64,000 nt of DNA, taken from the NCBI GenBank assembly GCA_002734085.1, contig NVXV01000007.1:27060-91059 (forward strand). Reading direction: 5' to 3'. Made by a program: the position numbers and the translations under genes. Under the pieces are notes generated by a model. The model was not told the DNA's origin. It did not search any database and saw only the letters and a list, made by a program, of their open reading frames with translations. Source of the stretch: Fluviicola sp. (GTDB taxonomy: Bacteria > Bacteroidota > Bacteroidia > Flavobacteriales_D > Crocinitomicaceae). Below are positions 8,904 through 16,390 of this stretch, piece by piece. Positions within the stretch are counted from its first letter, which is position 1; every line of letters begins with the position of its first letter.

Positions 8904-9617
8904 CTAATCGTTTGGAACGGTTGTCTCTTCAATAATTTCTAACCATTCATCAACTGATTTCGCTTCATTAATTGAAAATTCTCCAGATTGAGTTCTGCGC
9001 AAAGCGATTAAACATGCGCCTGAACCCATTTTTTTACCAAAATCATGTGCAATTGATCGAATATAAGTTCCTTTCGAGCATTTTATTTCAAAATGGACTT
9101 TAGGAAAATCTTTTGAATCAATGGTGAAATTATGAATATGAATTAAATTCTGCCTCATTTCTACATGTTTGCCTTGCCTGGCTGATTCATAGGCTCTTTT
9201 TCCGTCTATTTTTTTTGCGGAAAAAACAGGTGGAGTTTGTAGTTGCTCTCCAAGAAACTCTTCAACTACTTTATTCATTAGCTCATCATTGATATGGTCA
9301 GTAGGGTAGGTTTTGTTATACTCTGTCTCCAAATCAAAACTAGGTGTAGTTTTACCGATTAAAAATGTTCCTGTATAGGTTTTGTCATCCGCTGTTAATT
9401 CTTGACTAATTTTAGTTTTTTTACCTGTACAAATAATTAATAAACCAGTCGCCAAAGGATCTAATGTTCCAGCATGGCCGACTTTCATTTTTTTTACATT
9501 ATATTGTTTCTTGAGTTTCCATCGAAGCTTGTTTACGACATCAAAAGAAGTCCAGTGAAGTGGTTTATCGACAAGAATAACTTCTCCAGTTTTAAAGTCG
9601 TATTTTGCTTCACTCAT
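8904..9617 (-). CDS. truB: tRNA pseudouridine(55) synthase
   Basis: TruB isomerises U55 of the tRNA T-loop. The catalytic motif GHAGTLDPLATGLL places the nucleophile at Asp53. Also seen are the N-terminal ILVDKPLHWTSFDVVNKL, KTYTGTFLIGKTTPS, PPVFSAKKIDGKRAYE and CSKGTYIRSIAHDFG. The 237 residues correspond to the shorter form without a C-terminal PUA domain, which is usual in this phylum. It sits at the end of the ftsX-DUF3098-uppP-truB block, 13 bases after uppP, an order conserved in Bacteroidota. Confidence 0.95.
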   Translation of the reverse strand: MSEAKYDFKTGEVILVDKPLHWTSFDVVNKLRWKLKKQYNVKKMKVGHAGTLDPLATGLLIICTGKKTKISQELTADDKTYTGTFLIGKTTPSFDLETEYNKTYPTDHINDELMNKVVEEFLGEQLQTPPVFSAKKIDGKRAYESARQGKHVEMRQNLIHIHNFTIDSKDFPKVHFEIKCSKGTYIRSIAHDFGKKMGSGACLIALRRTQSGEFSINEAKSVDEWLEIIEETTVPND

Positions 9618-9630
9618 AAACTATTATTTC

Positions 9631-10491
9631 TTAAACTGTCTTTATGGAAGTTGCAGTTGGAACCTTTGTATTGGCATTCACTTCTCTATTTTCTTCTTGT
9701 ATTGTTGCAGACCAAACAATAGCAGTTGCACCAACGATAAAACAGTAATAAGAGAAGTATTTCAGTTTACTGTTTTTAACTATTGAAATCATCCACGTAC
9801 AAGCAATTAAACCAGTAAGAAAAGCGGCTATAAAACCAGCACTTAATTCAACGTATTGAATATTTGTTTGTGAAAACTCATCGCTAAAAATATCTTTTCC
9901 AATTTTCCCTAGAATAAGCGGCACAACCATCAAGAATGAGAACCGAGCTGCTTTTTCTCTATCAATTCCCAAAAGCACAGATGTTCCGATTGTTGCACCA
10001 GATCGAGAAATACCTGGCAATATTGCAATGGCTTGAGAAATACCAATTACTATAGCATGACCAATACCCACTTTCTTTTCTGTTCTTTTTGCTCTGTCAG
10101 CTAAAAAAAGCAATAGGCCAGTAATTAATAGCATGAAACCGACCAATAGAATTTGTCCATCGAAAAATGTTTCTAGTTCATCACTAAAAACTACGCCTAC
10201 GATTGCAGCGGGAATCATTGAAAGTACAATTTTTACAGCAAACCAAAACTCTTCGTTTGATTTGAATTTGAAAAGTCCATTGAAAATTTTGGCAACATCT
10301 TTTCGGAAAACAACGATTGTACTCAAGGCTGTGGCAGCGTGCAAAACGACTGTAGTCATCATCGACTCTTTTGCGACAGCATTCCCACCAAAAATAGCTT
10401 TAACCAATTCAAGATGACCGCTACTGGATACAGGTAAAAACTCGGTGAGACCTTGAACGATACCGAGGATAATAGCTTCTAATAGTTCCAT
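9631..10491 (-). CDS. uppP: Undecaprenyl-diphosphatase
   Basis: UppP (BacA) dephosphorylates undecaprenyl diphosphate in the inner membrane to recycle the lipid carrier for peptidoglycan and surface polysaccharide. The two signature loops are clear: QGLTEFLPVSSSGHLEL near residue 14 and ILPGISRSGATIGTSVLLG around residue 160. The 286 residues hold about seven or eight hydrophobic segments. It starts 5 bases after the DUF3098 gene stop and is followed at 13 bases by truB, so it belongs to the ftsX operon. Confidence 0.95.
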   Translation of the reverse strand: MELLEAIILGIVQGLTEFLPVSSSGHLELVKAIFGGNAVAKESMMTTVVLHAATALSTIVVFRKDVAKIFNGLFKFKSNEEFWFAVKIVLSMIPAAIVGVVFSDELETFFDGQILLVGFMLLITGLLLFLADRAKRTEKKVGIGHAIVIGISQAIAILPGISRSGATIGTSVLLGIDREKAARFSFLMVVPLILGKIGKDIFSDEFSQTNIQYVELSAGFIAAFLTGLIACTWMISIVKNSKLKYFSYYCFIVGATAIVWSATIQEENREVNANTKVPTATSIKTV

Positions 10492-10496
10492 TCGAT

Positions 10497-10757
10497 TTAG
10501 TCAAGATCTTGTTCTTCCTTCTCTTTTTTAGGCTTTTTCATTATACTGTAGATGATTACAATATATCCCAGTAAAATTAAAATCGGGGATAATGTAATTC
10601 TGATATGCGAGAATAATTCTTCCTCATTAAAGGCTTCTTTTGTTTCTGCAGCTCCACCAATCATCAATATAAAGCCCAGAATATTTAATCCTATCCCAAT
10701 TAGTAATAATATATAATTCGATCTATTGAATACAAATGTTTTCTGTTTATCGCTCAT
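10497..10757 (-). CDS. DUF3098 small membrane protein
   Basis: The 86-residue protein has two membrane helices (NYILLLIGIGLNILGFILMI and ITLSPILILLGYIVIIYSIM) separated by an acidic loop with FNEEELFSHIRITLSP, and a charged C-terminal tail. This fits DUF3098, a Bacteroidota-specific family whose gene stands between ftsX and uppP. Function is unknown; the conserved place suggests a role connected with cell-envelope growth (inference). Spacing is 9 bases from ftsX and 5 from uppP. Confidence 0.88.
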   Translation of the reverse strand: MSDKQKTFVFNRSNYILLLIGIGLNILGFILMIGGAAETKEAFNEEELFSHIRITLSPILILLGYIVIIYSIMKKPKKEKEEQDLD

Positions 10758-10766
10758 AATCCAAAT

Positions 10767-11660
10767 TTAATATAAATCGTCTAATTTTTTTCTCAAGTAC
10801 TTGTTCAATGCAAAAAGCGTGGAGAAAAAACTGATAATAACTCCTAAAACAATTAAAACACCGAGAAGCAATAAAAATGTTTCCAGGTCGTAAGTTCCTG
10901 AAATCATTTCCATATATCTTTTCAACGTATAAAAGACTGTCATCAACAACGCCATTCCAATAATTGCAGAAATAAATCCTTGAACTATTGAATTGATTAA
11001 AAAAGGTCTTCTTATAAAACCAGACTTAGCTCCTACTAGCTGCATTGTTTTGATTGTAAATCTTTTCGAATAAAGTGCTAATCTAATAGTATTATTAATC
11101 ATAGCAAATGCAATAATTGTTAAAAGAATACCTATTGCAACAAATAAATATACCCATTGAAGAAAACCTAGGTTTACTTGTTTTACGCGATTTTCATCAT
11201 AATTTACTTCACCTATTTCGTTTGGGTAAGCAGCTAAAATCTCCTGCTTCAGCTGGGCTAATCCTTCTTTGTTAACAATATTACTTTTTGGGTGGAATGA
11301 TACAGAAGGGGGGAAAGGGCTTTGACCTTCGTAAATCCGTTTAACTTCAGATATTTTTTCATCATCTTCATTTTGAAAAACTTCTAGTGCTCTTTCAGAT
11401 GATACAAACCAAACGGATTTTATTTGCTCCCAACTTTTGAGTTCTTGTTCGATTAACTTAATATCCGAATCATTCAAGTCGGGGTTAAAAAATAAATCTA
11501 TTTCTATATCTTCCTTCGCTGAATTTTGTGTGTTTTCTAAACCAAAATAAAGGCCAAGCACTAATCCGAGCATAAATAAAACCATAGAGATACCCACAAC
11601 CACAGATAGATAACCTGTTTGCAACCCTCTTCTACTATATTTTTCTATATCACTTCCCAT
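10767..11660 (-). CDS. ftsX: FtsX-like cell-division permease
   Basis: FtsX pairs with the ATPase FtsE and activates peptidoglycan hydrolases at the septum. The 297-residue protein has one N-terminal membrane helix (VVVGISMVLFMLGLVLGLYF), an extracytoplasmic domain of about 120 residues containing INLxxP-type strands such as IEIDLFFNPDLNDSDI, and three C-terminal helices with the FtsX permease stretch AFAMINNTIRLALYSKRFTI. It is the first gene of the ftsX-DUF3098-uppP-truB series. FtsE is not in the window, as is common for this phylum. The upstream region is shared with the divergent YceI gene. Confidence 0.9.
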   Translation of the reverse strand: MGSDIEKYSRRGLQTGYLSVVVGISMVLFMLGLVLGLYFGLENTQNSAKEDIEIDLFFNPDLNDSDIKLIEQELKSWEQIKSVWFVSSERALEVFQNEDDEKISEVKRIYEGQSPFPPSVSFHPKSNIVNKEGLAQLKQEILAAYPNEIGEVNYDENRVKQVNLGFLQWVYLFVAIGILLTIIAFAMINNTIRLALYSKRFTIKTMQLVGAKSGFIRRPFLINSIVQGFISAIIGMALLMTVFYTLKRYMEMISGTYDLETFLLLLGVLIVLGVIISFFSTLFALNKYLRKKLDDLY

Positions 11661-11705
11661 TCAGTGTACGAATTTAGGAAGAATTTTTAGAAAAAATCGA
11701 AAATA

Positions 11706-11725
11706 TTATTTACCGTGGTAAATAA
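11706..11725. promoter_or_regulatory. Perfect palindrome TTATTTACC-GT-GGTAAATAA, candidate operator
   Basis: Nine-base arms with a two-base centre lie in the gap between the divergent ftsX and YceI genes. The palindrome ends six bases before a TATATTTG -7 box, so it covers the spacer of that promoter, a typical place for a repressor of the YceI gene. The regulator is unknown. Confidence 0.6.
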
Positions 11726-11730
11726 TTGAC

Positions 11731-11738
11731 TATATTTG
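11731..11738 (+). promoter_or_regulatory. -7 box (TATATTTG) for the YceI lipoprotein gene
   Basis: The octamer fits TANNTTTG exactly and lies 30 bases before the ATG at 11769, directly after the palindrome at 11706-11725. Confidence 0.6.
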
Positions 11739-11768
11739 TTACTATAATTAAATACAAAAACGATAAAT

Positions 11769-12458
11769 ATGAAAAAAACAATTTACGCAGCGTTCATTTT
11801 TGCAGCGCTTGGATTAACGGCTTGTAATAGTGGAGAAGAAGCTTCAACTAATGATGAAACTCAGGCTGAGAATAAGGAAGAAAAAGTTGAAGTAGTTAAA
11901 TATACTTTAAACAGTGAAGAAAGTGAGCTTGGTTGGAGAGGTTCATGGGTTGCTCCTGGAGAAGATGGAGAAATGCAAGAAATGAAAAGTCACGAAGGTA
12001 CTGTCCAGATTTCTGAAGGAATGGCTACAGTAGAAGGAGATGATATTAGCGGATCATTTACTGTTGATATGACTACAATTTCAAATGAGGATCTTGCTGA
12101 AGAAGAAGGTAAGAAAAAAGGTCTTGAGAGTCATTTAAAGGGAACATTCGAGGACAAAGAAGAAAAGAATAAAGATTTCTTTCAAACACAAAAATATGCA
12201 ACTGTCGATGTTACATTAAAAAGTATAAAAGATGGTAATGCAAATTTAGTGCTGAATATCATGGGGATGGAAATGGAACAAACTGTACCTGTAACAACAA
12301 AAACAAAAGGAGATAAAATGATGATTAATGGTGATTTCACAATTGATCTTACTCCTTTAGAACTACAAGGAATGCAGCCAAATCCTGAAAAACCAGAACA
12401 AGGTAGTGTAAATCCTAAAGTTGATTTCACATTAAATGTTGTAATGAACAAAAAATAG
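11769..12458 (+). CDS. YceI-domain lipoprotein
   Basis: The 229-residue protein has a lipoprotein signal (FAALGLTAC, Cys19) and then an acidic linker rich in Glu. The rest is a YceI-like lipocalin-type barrel: VKYTLNSEESELGWRGSWV, GSFTVDMTTIS, LESHLKGTFE...FFQTQKYATVDVTLKS and GDFTIDLTPLEL. YceI proteins bind isoprenoid or amphiphilic molecules in an eight-stranded barrel; the physiological ligand is usually unknown. It is monocistronic: a palindrome and -7 box precede it and a strong hairpin terminator follows. A second, different YceI lipoprotein is encoded at 54124. Confidence 0.88.
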   Translation: MKKTIYAAFIFAALGLTACNSGEEASTNDETQAENKEEKVEVVKYTLNSEESELGWRGSWVAPGEDGEMQEMKSHEGTVQISEGMATVEGDDISGSFTVDMTTISNEDLAEEEGKKKGLESHLKGTFEDKEEKNKDFFQTQKYATVDVTLKSIKDGNANLVLNIMGMEMEQTVPVTTKTKGDKMMINGDFTIDLTPLELQGMQPNPEKPEQGSVNPKVDFTLNVVMNKK

Positions 12459-12481
12459 TTTTTTTAGTTTACAATAAAATG

Positions 12482-12513
12482 AAGGGGTGAGTATTTATAT
12501 TCATCCCTTTTTT
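12482..12513 (+). terminator. Rho-independent terminator of the YceI gene
   Basis: AAGGGGTGA (12482-12490) pairs with TCATCCCTT (12501-12509) with one G-U pair, followed by a run of T. The T-run is also the start of the -7 box of the next gene. Confidence 0.8.
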
Positions 12514-12520
12514 ATTTTTG
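12513..12520 (+). promoter_or_regulatory. Putative -7 box (TATTTTTG) for the HAD gene
   Basis: TATTTTTG begins at the last base of the preceding terminator T-run and lies 15 bases before the ATG at 12536. Confidence 0.45.
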
Positions 12521-12535
12521 TGTAAAACGAAGAAT

Positions 12536-13162
12536 ATGGCTATAAAAAATATCATTTTAGATCTTGGTGGGGTACTCTTGAATATCGATTATCATAAAAC
12601 CATAGAGTCGTTTAAAGAATTAGGTATTCCAAATTTTGAGGAGTTATTTACCCAAGCGAAACAGGAGCATCTTTTTGATAAATACGAATCGGGATTAATA
12701 GATTCTAAAGATTTTATTGAAGGGCTTAAGAAAAAGTTGCCACCTTCCATTTCCGAAGATGACATTAAATCTGCTTGGAATGCTATGTTATTAGATTTCC
12801 CAGCAAAAAGGCTTGATTTTTTATTGGAATTAAAAAAGGAATACAACACATTTCTTCTGAGTAATACGAATCCTATTCATTTAGAAGCATTTCATAAAAT
12901 AATCCGTCAGAACAACGGTATTGAGTCGCTGGATAATCATTTCGATAAAGTATATTTCAGTTCAGACATGGGTAATCGAAAACCTAATCCTGAAATATTT
13001 TTGCAAGTATGCAATGAGCAGAAGTTAAAACCTTCAGAAACACTCTTTATTGACGACACAGAACAACATGTTGAAGGCGCTAAAAAAGCGGGGCTGAAAG
13101 CAGAACATCTAAACATAGAGAAACAGGATGTGATAGAGCTTTTAGACTCTCTCTTGGCATAA
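12536..13162 (+). CDS. HAD-superfamily (subfamily IA, YihX-like) phosphatase
   Basis: The protein has the HAD motifs in order: NIILDLGGVLL (nucleophile Asp), FLLSNTNPIHL (motif II Ser/Thr), GNRKPNPEIF (motif III Lys) and TLFIDDTEQHVEGAKKAG (motif IV acidic pair). The layout and the helical cap with FDKYESGLIDSKDF are like YihX, an alpha-glucose-1-phosphate phosphatase, though the substrate cannot be told from sequence. DLGG in motif I is normal in this branch. The frame opens at a GTG at 12518, but the ATG at 12536 gives MAIKNIILDLGG, the usual family start. The 3' end overlaps the convergent epimerase gene by 21 bases. Confidence 0.88.
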   Translation: MAIKNIILDLGGVLLNIDYHKTIESFKELGIPNFEELFTQAKQEHLFDKYESGLIDSKDFIEGLKKKLPPSISEDDIKSAWNAMLLDFPAKRLDFLLELKKEYNTFLLSNTNPIHLEAFHKIIRQNNGIESLDNHFDKVYFSSDMGNRKPNPEIFLQVCNEQKLKPSETLFIDDTEQHVEGAKKAGLKAEHLNIEKQDVIELLDSLLA

Positions 13163-13543
13163 CTCTATTAATGTACCTACTGTGCTTTTTGGGTGGAGAA
13201 AAGCTATAAGTTTATTGTCTGCACCGTTTTTGGGTGATTTTTGAATAAGTTGAAAACCTAATCCTTCTAATCGTTTAATTTCAGTTTCTATATCTTCTAC
13301 ATCGAAAGCAACATGATGCATCCCTTTTCCTCTCTTTGCAATAAATTTAGCAATTGGACTATCAGGGTTAGTCGCCTCTAGTAACTCAATTTTGGAATCT
13401 CCAATTTTGAAAAAAGCAGTTTTAACATTTTCAGACTTGACTTCTTCAATTTTATAGCATTTAGTGTTTAATAAGTTTTCATAAATTGAAATAGCCTCTT
13501 CCATATTTTCAACTGCGATGCCGATATGTTCGATTTTTCTCAT
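13142..13543 (-). CDS. mce: Methylmalonyl-CoA epimerase
   Basis: The enzyme interconverts (R)- and (S)-methylmalonyl-CoA in the propionate/methylmalonyl pathway. The 133-residue protein is a vicinal-oxygen-chelate metalloenzyme with IEHIGIAVENMEEAI (metal His), KIELLEA, GKGMHHVAFDVEDIE (metal His) and GTLIELCQ (metal Glu). The ATG at 13543 gives MRKIEHIGIAV, the normal start; the open frame extends ten codons further upstream without support. Its last 21 bases overlap the end of the HAD gene on the opposite strand. The mutase subunits are not in the window. Confidence 0.93.
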   Translation of the reverse strand: MRKIEHIGIAVENMEEAISIYENLLNTKCYKIEEVKSENVKTAFFKIGDSKIELLEATNPDSPIAKFIAKRGKGMHHVAFDVEDIETEIKRLEGLGFQLIQKSPKNGADNKLIAFLHPKSTVGTLIELCQERV

Positions 13544-13554
13544 AAATAGTTTAC

Positions 13555-13594
13555 AAAAAAAAATCCCGTTCACCTTTGAGAGGAAACGGGATTT
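13555..13594 (-). terminator. Rho-independent terminator of the secreted protein gene at 13613
   Basis: A perfect 10-base stem (AAATCCCGTT at 13561-13570 with AACGGGATTT at 13585-13594) is followed on the minus strand by nine T. It lies between the stop at 13613 and the epimerase start at 13543, so it separates the two minus-strand genes. Confidence 0.85.
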
Positions 13595-13612
13595 GAAATG
13601 AAATATTAATTA

Positions 13613-14410
13613 TTATCCTTTAATAAACTTTTCGTTTTTATTGTCAAAGTTAATGTAGTAAGCTCCTTTTCTTAAGTTCTCACAATTAACACTTGAAGAA
13701 TATCCTTTTTTGACGATGTTTCCATAGGCGTCGTAAATTTCATACTTTGTTTCAGTAGGTTCTCCATTAGCAGTGAACTTTATTTCTGTTTTTACTTTCT
13801 TCGGAGCCATTTCTACTTCTTCAACATCAGACTCAAAAGTTTTTTCATCTGATTTCTTTTTAGTTCCAGAGTGATCAATTTGTACAACACGCACTTTGTT
13901 CTCTCCTGAATGAGGCGTCACTTTAAATTCGTAAGAATTTGGTCCTTCAACGCCTTCACCGTCAACTTCACCAGCATTTACCCACTTGTTCCATCTGTAC
14001 TGCTCTACGATGTACGGAAGTTTACCTTGCTCTCCAGTTGTAGTCCATTTGATTTGACCATCTTTAGTAACGTTCATTTCAGTTACAACAAAAGTACTTC
14101 TAGGAAGTAATACTTCTGGGTTAAGAATCTTAGGCTTACATCCATCTCCGTGTTCAATAACGATAAATACATCGTCACCAACTTGAATGTTAAATAGTGA
14201 GAAGTCAATTTCAAAAGCACTTCTAGATACTCCACCGGGCATTACATCGCCGTTTACAGTGACTTTAGAAGCACAGAAACCAAATCCGTCTTCGCTTTCT
14301 GGATTTTGAACATATAAATTCTTTCCTTGATAGCTCCCCTCGATTGAGAGATTCGCTTTTAGGTTAAAAGCCGTTAAAACCAATACGAATGATACTAATA
14401 GTATTTTCAT
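13613..14410 (-). CDS. Secreted protein with T9SS-type C-terminal sorting domain
   Basis: The 265-residue protein has a Sec signal peptide (ILLVSFVLVLTAFNLKANL). A beta-rich middle follows with GQIKWTTTGEQGKLPYIVEQ and NKVRVVQIDHSG, which looks like an Ig/Fn3-type domain. The last 45 residues have the type A sorting layout: YEIYDAYGNIVKKG, LRKGAYYINFD and a short basic end (KFIKG). This points to export by the type IX system and attachment or release at the cell surface. It is a single-gene unit with a strong terminator downstream. I do not know the specific function; a link to gliding or surface assembly is only a guess. Confidence 0.78.
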   Translation of the reverse strand: MKILLVSFVLVLTAFNLKANLSIEGSYQGKNLYVQNPESEDGFGFCASKVTVNGDVMPGGVSRSAFEIDFSLFNIQVGDDVFIVIEHGDGCKPKILNPEVLLPRSTFVVTEMNVTKDGQIKWTTTGEQGKLPYIVEQYRWNKWVNAGEVDGEGVEGPNSYEFKVTPHSGENKVRVVQIDHSGTKKKSDEKTFESDVEEVEMAPKKVKTEIKFTANGEPTETKYEIYDAYGNIVKKGYSSSVNCENLRKGAYYINFDNKNEKFIKG

Positions 14411-14637
14411 TTAATTATAGTGTGAAATGATTTTACAAGTGCAATATTAAGAGCAATTTATTAAAAAAGCAATTTGTTGAGCACTTTTTTTCTTTAAAAC
14501 TAAAAATTAAACCTATGAATAGAAAAAAAATGAAGATTAATAACTCCATCTTGAATTATTCTTATAATTTAGTTGATTATAAATGTGATACTTCAGTAAG
14601 CTAACTGAAACGAGTCCATTTAAAAAAATGAATAATA

Positions 14638-16371
14638 ATGAAGAACTATTTACTGCTGTTGACCATCACCTTAGGAATCCTCACTTCATGTTCTGAGAGT
14701 GGCGGAAAGCAATTTGAACATGCGGGAGGAACATTTCGTTTCGCTATTGCTCACGAACCGACAACACTTGAGGCTCGAAAAGTTAATGATGTATATTCCG
14801 CTAGTGTTTTAAATCAGGTGCTTGAAGGGTTGATCTCTTTAAATCCAAAGACTTTAGAAGCGCAACCTAGCTTAGCGAAAGAATGGACAATTTCCGAAGA
14901 CGGAAAAAAAATAACGTTTTTACTTCGAGATGACGCATATTTTCACAGTCATAAAGAAATAGGGGATAGCAGGAAGTTTACCGCTAAAGATGTGAAGTAT
15001 TCTATTGAATTGGCATGCAGGAAGAAAATGGGGGAAGATCCTTCAAGTGCATATTCAGGTATCTATAAAAACGTTTTAGTTGGAGCAAAAGAATTTTATG
15101 AAGAAGATGCTGAAGAAATTACAGGAATTGAAATTAAAAATGATTTTGAAATAACTTTAGAATTGGTTGAACGCGATGTTAACTTTATTAATAAACTAGC
15201 ACAAACAACTGCCTTTATCGTAAACAAAGAAGTTGTTGAGGCAGGTTTGGAGAGTGACTTAATTGGTACTGGTCCTTTTGTTTTCGATAAATACACAGAA
15301 AATGAAGGTAATGTAAATATTATCCTTAAAAAGAACAGCAATTATTACGGAAGAGATGAGGCAGGCAATCAACTCCCTTATTTAGATTCAATTGTACTTA
15401 TTGTAGAAAGTAGAAGCTTGCGCCAACTTGAAATGTTTGAAAATGGTGAGACAATGATGATTGATGGATTACCACCGAGCAGAATTACAAGTATGCTTGA
15501 AGGGAGAATTGATGATTTTAATAGCTCACCCCCGAAACTAATCCTTAAAAGAAAACCATTATTAGCAACTCAATATTATCATTTTAATTTGTTAAAGGAA
15601 GAGTTTAAGGATATTAGAGTTCGTAAAGCCTTCAATTATGCTGTGAATCGAAATGAAATTGTACAAAATATTTTAAATAACCAGGCTCACAGTATAGGTG
15701 ATGCTGGAATTGTACCTCCAGCTGCTTTTGATGGATACAACTCTAAAAAAGTAAAGGAAGCGGGATACACTTATAATCCAATAAAAGCTAGAGAATTATT
15801 AGCTAAGGCGGGGTATCCAAATGGTGAAGGATTTCCTTCAATTAATCTTAAATTTAATCTTGGTACGATTCATTCAGCAGTAGCAGATGAATTTGCAAAG
15901 CAAATCAAGAAAACTTTAAATATTAATGTCAATCTTGATGGAATGCCTTTTGAAGATAAATTGAATGATCAAATGAATGCTAATGGTGATATTTTTAGAA
16001 CTTCGTGGTATGCCGATTATTATAGCCCGGAATCATTTTTGATTAATGCTTATGGTGCAACGGTACCAGAAAAAGAAAGTGAGCCTTCTACTATGAACCA
16101 CGCAAGATATGTCAACTCTGAATTTGATAAGGCATTTCAGAAAGGTCAGAGCTCAACGGATGTAATTGAGCAATATAAACACTTCTCTGAAGCAGATAAA
16201 ATTTTAATGGAGGACGCACCTTTTATTATTCTATGGTATGAAGAAACAATTAAGATCGCACTTTCTAAAATAAGAAACCTTGAGCTTAATGAGATGAATT
16301 ACTACTCATTCAAAAATGTATATTTTAAAGAATGGACGAAAGAAGAGTATGATGCTTCTCTGAAAAAGTAA
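14638..16371 (+). CDS. Family 5 extracellular solute-binding lipoprotein (oligopeptide type)
   Basis: The 577-residue protein carries a lipoprotein signal (TLGILTSC, Cys18) and the family 5 SBP layout: GGTFRFAIAHEPTTLEARKV at the N-terminus, LEGLISLNPKTLEAQPSLAKEW, KKITFLLRDDAYFHS, FTAKDVKYSIE, and VRKAFNYAVNRNEIV in the second lobe. Such proteins bind peptides, nickel, haem or sugars for ABC importers. No permease or ATPase gene is near. Instead a TonB-dependent receptor gene starts 19 bases after the stop, suggesting a two-gene uptake unit. Upstream, 14591-14608 is a near-palindrome that could be an operator but I cannot support it further. Confidence 0.88.
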   Translation: MKNYLLLLTITLGILTSCSESGGKQFEHAGGTFRFAIAHEPTTLEARKVNDVYSASVLNQVLEGLISLNPKTLEAQPSLAKEWTISEDGKKITFLLRDDAYFHSHKEIGDSRKFTAKDVKYSIELACRKKMGEDPSSAYSGIYKNVLVGAKEFYEEDAEEITGIEIKNDFEITLELVERDVNFINKLAQTTAFIVNKEVVEAGLESDLIGTGPFVFDKYTENEGNVNIILKKNSNYYGRDEAGNQLPYLDSIVLIVESRSLRQLEMFENGETMMIDGLPPSRITSMLEGRIDDFNSSPPKLILKRKPLLATQYYHFNLLKEEFKDIRVRKAFNYAVNRNEIVQNILNNQAHSIGDAGIVPPAAFDGYNSKKVKEAGYTYNPIKARELLAKAGYPNGEGFPSINLKFNLGTIHSAVADEFAKQIKKTLNINVNLDGMPFEDKLNDQMNANGDIFRTSWYADYYSPESFLINAYGATVPEKESEPSTMNHARYVNSEFDKAFQKGQSSTDVIEQYKHFSEADKILMEDAPFIILWYEETIKIALSKIRNLELNEMNYYSFKNVYFKEWTKEEYDASLKK

Positions 16372-16390
16372 TTGATTAATTCTGTAGAAA

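Noticed and set aside
12536-12600. Missing second Asp in HAD motif I (DLGG instead of DxD)
   Set aside because: DLGG/DLGN is normal in the YihX-like HAD branch, so it is not evidence of inactivation.
14591-14608. Near-palindrome TTCAGTAAGCTAACTGAA upstream of the solute-binding gene
   Set aside because: Six-base arms with one central mismatch; too weak and no -7 box next to it, so not listed as an operator.
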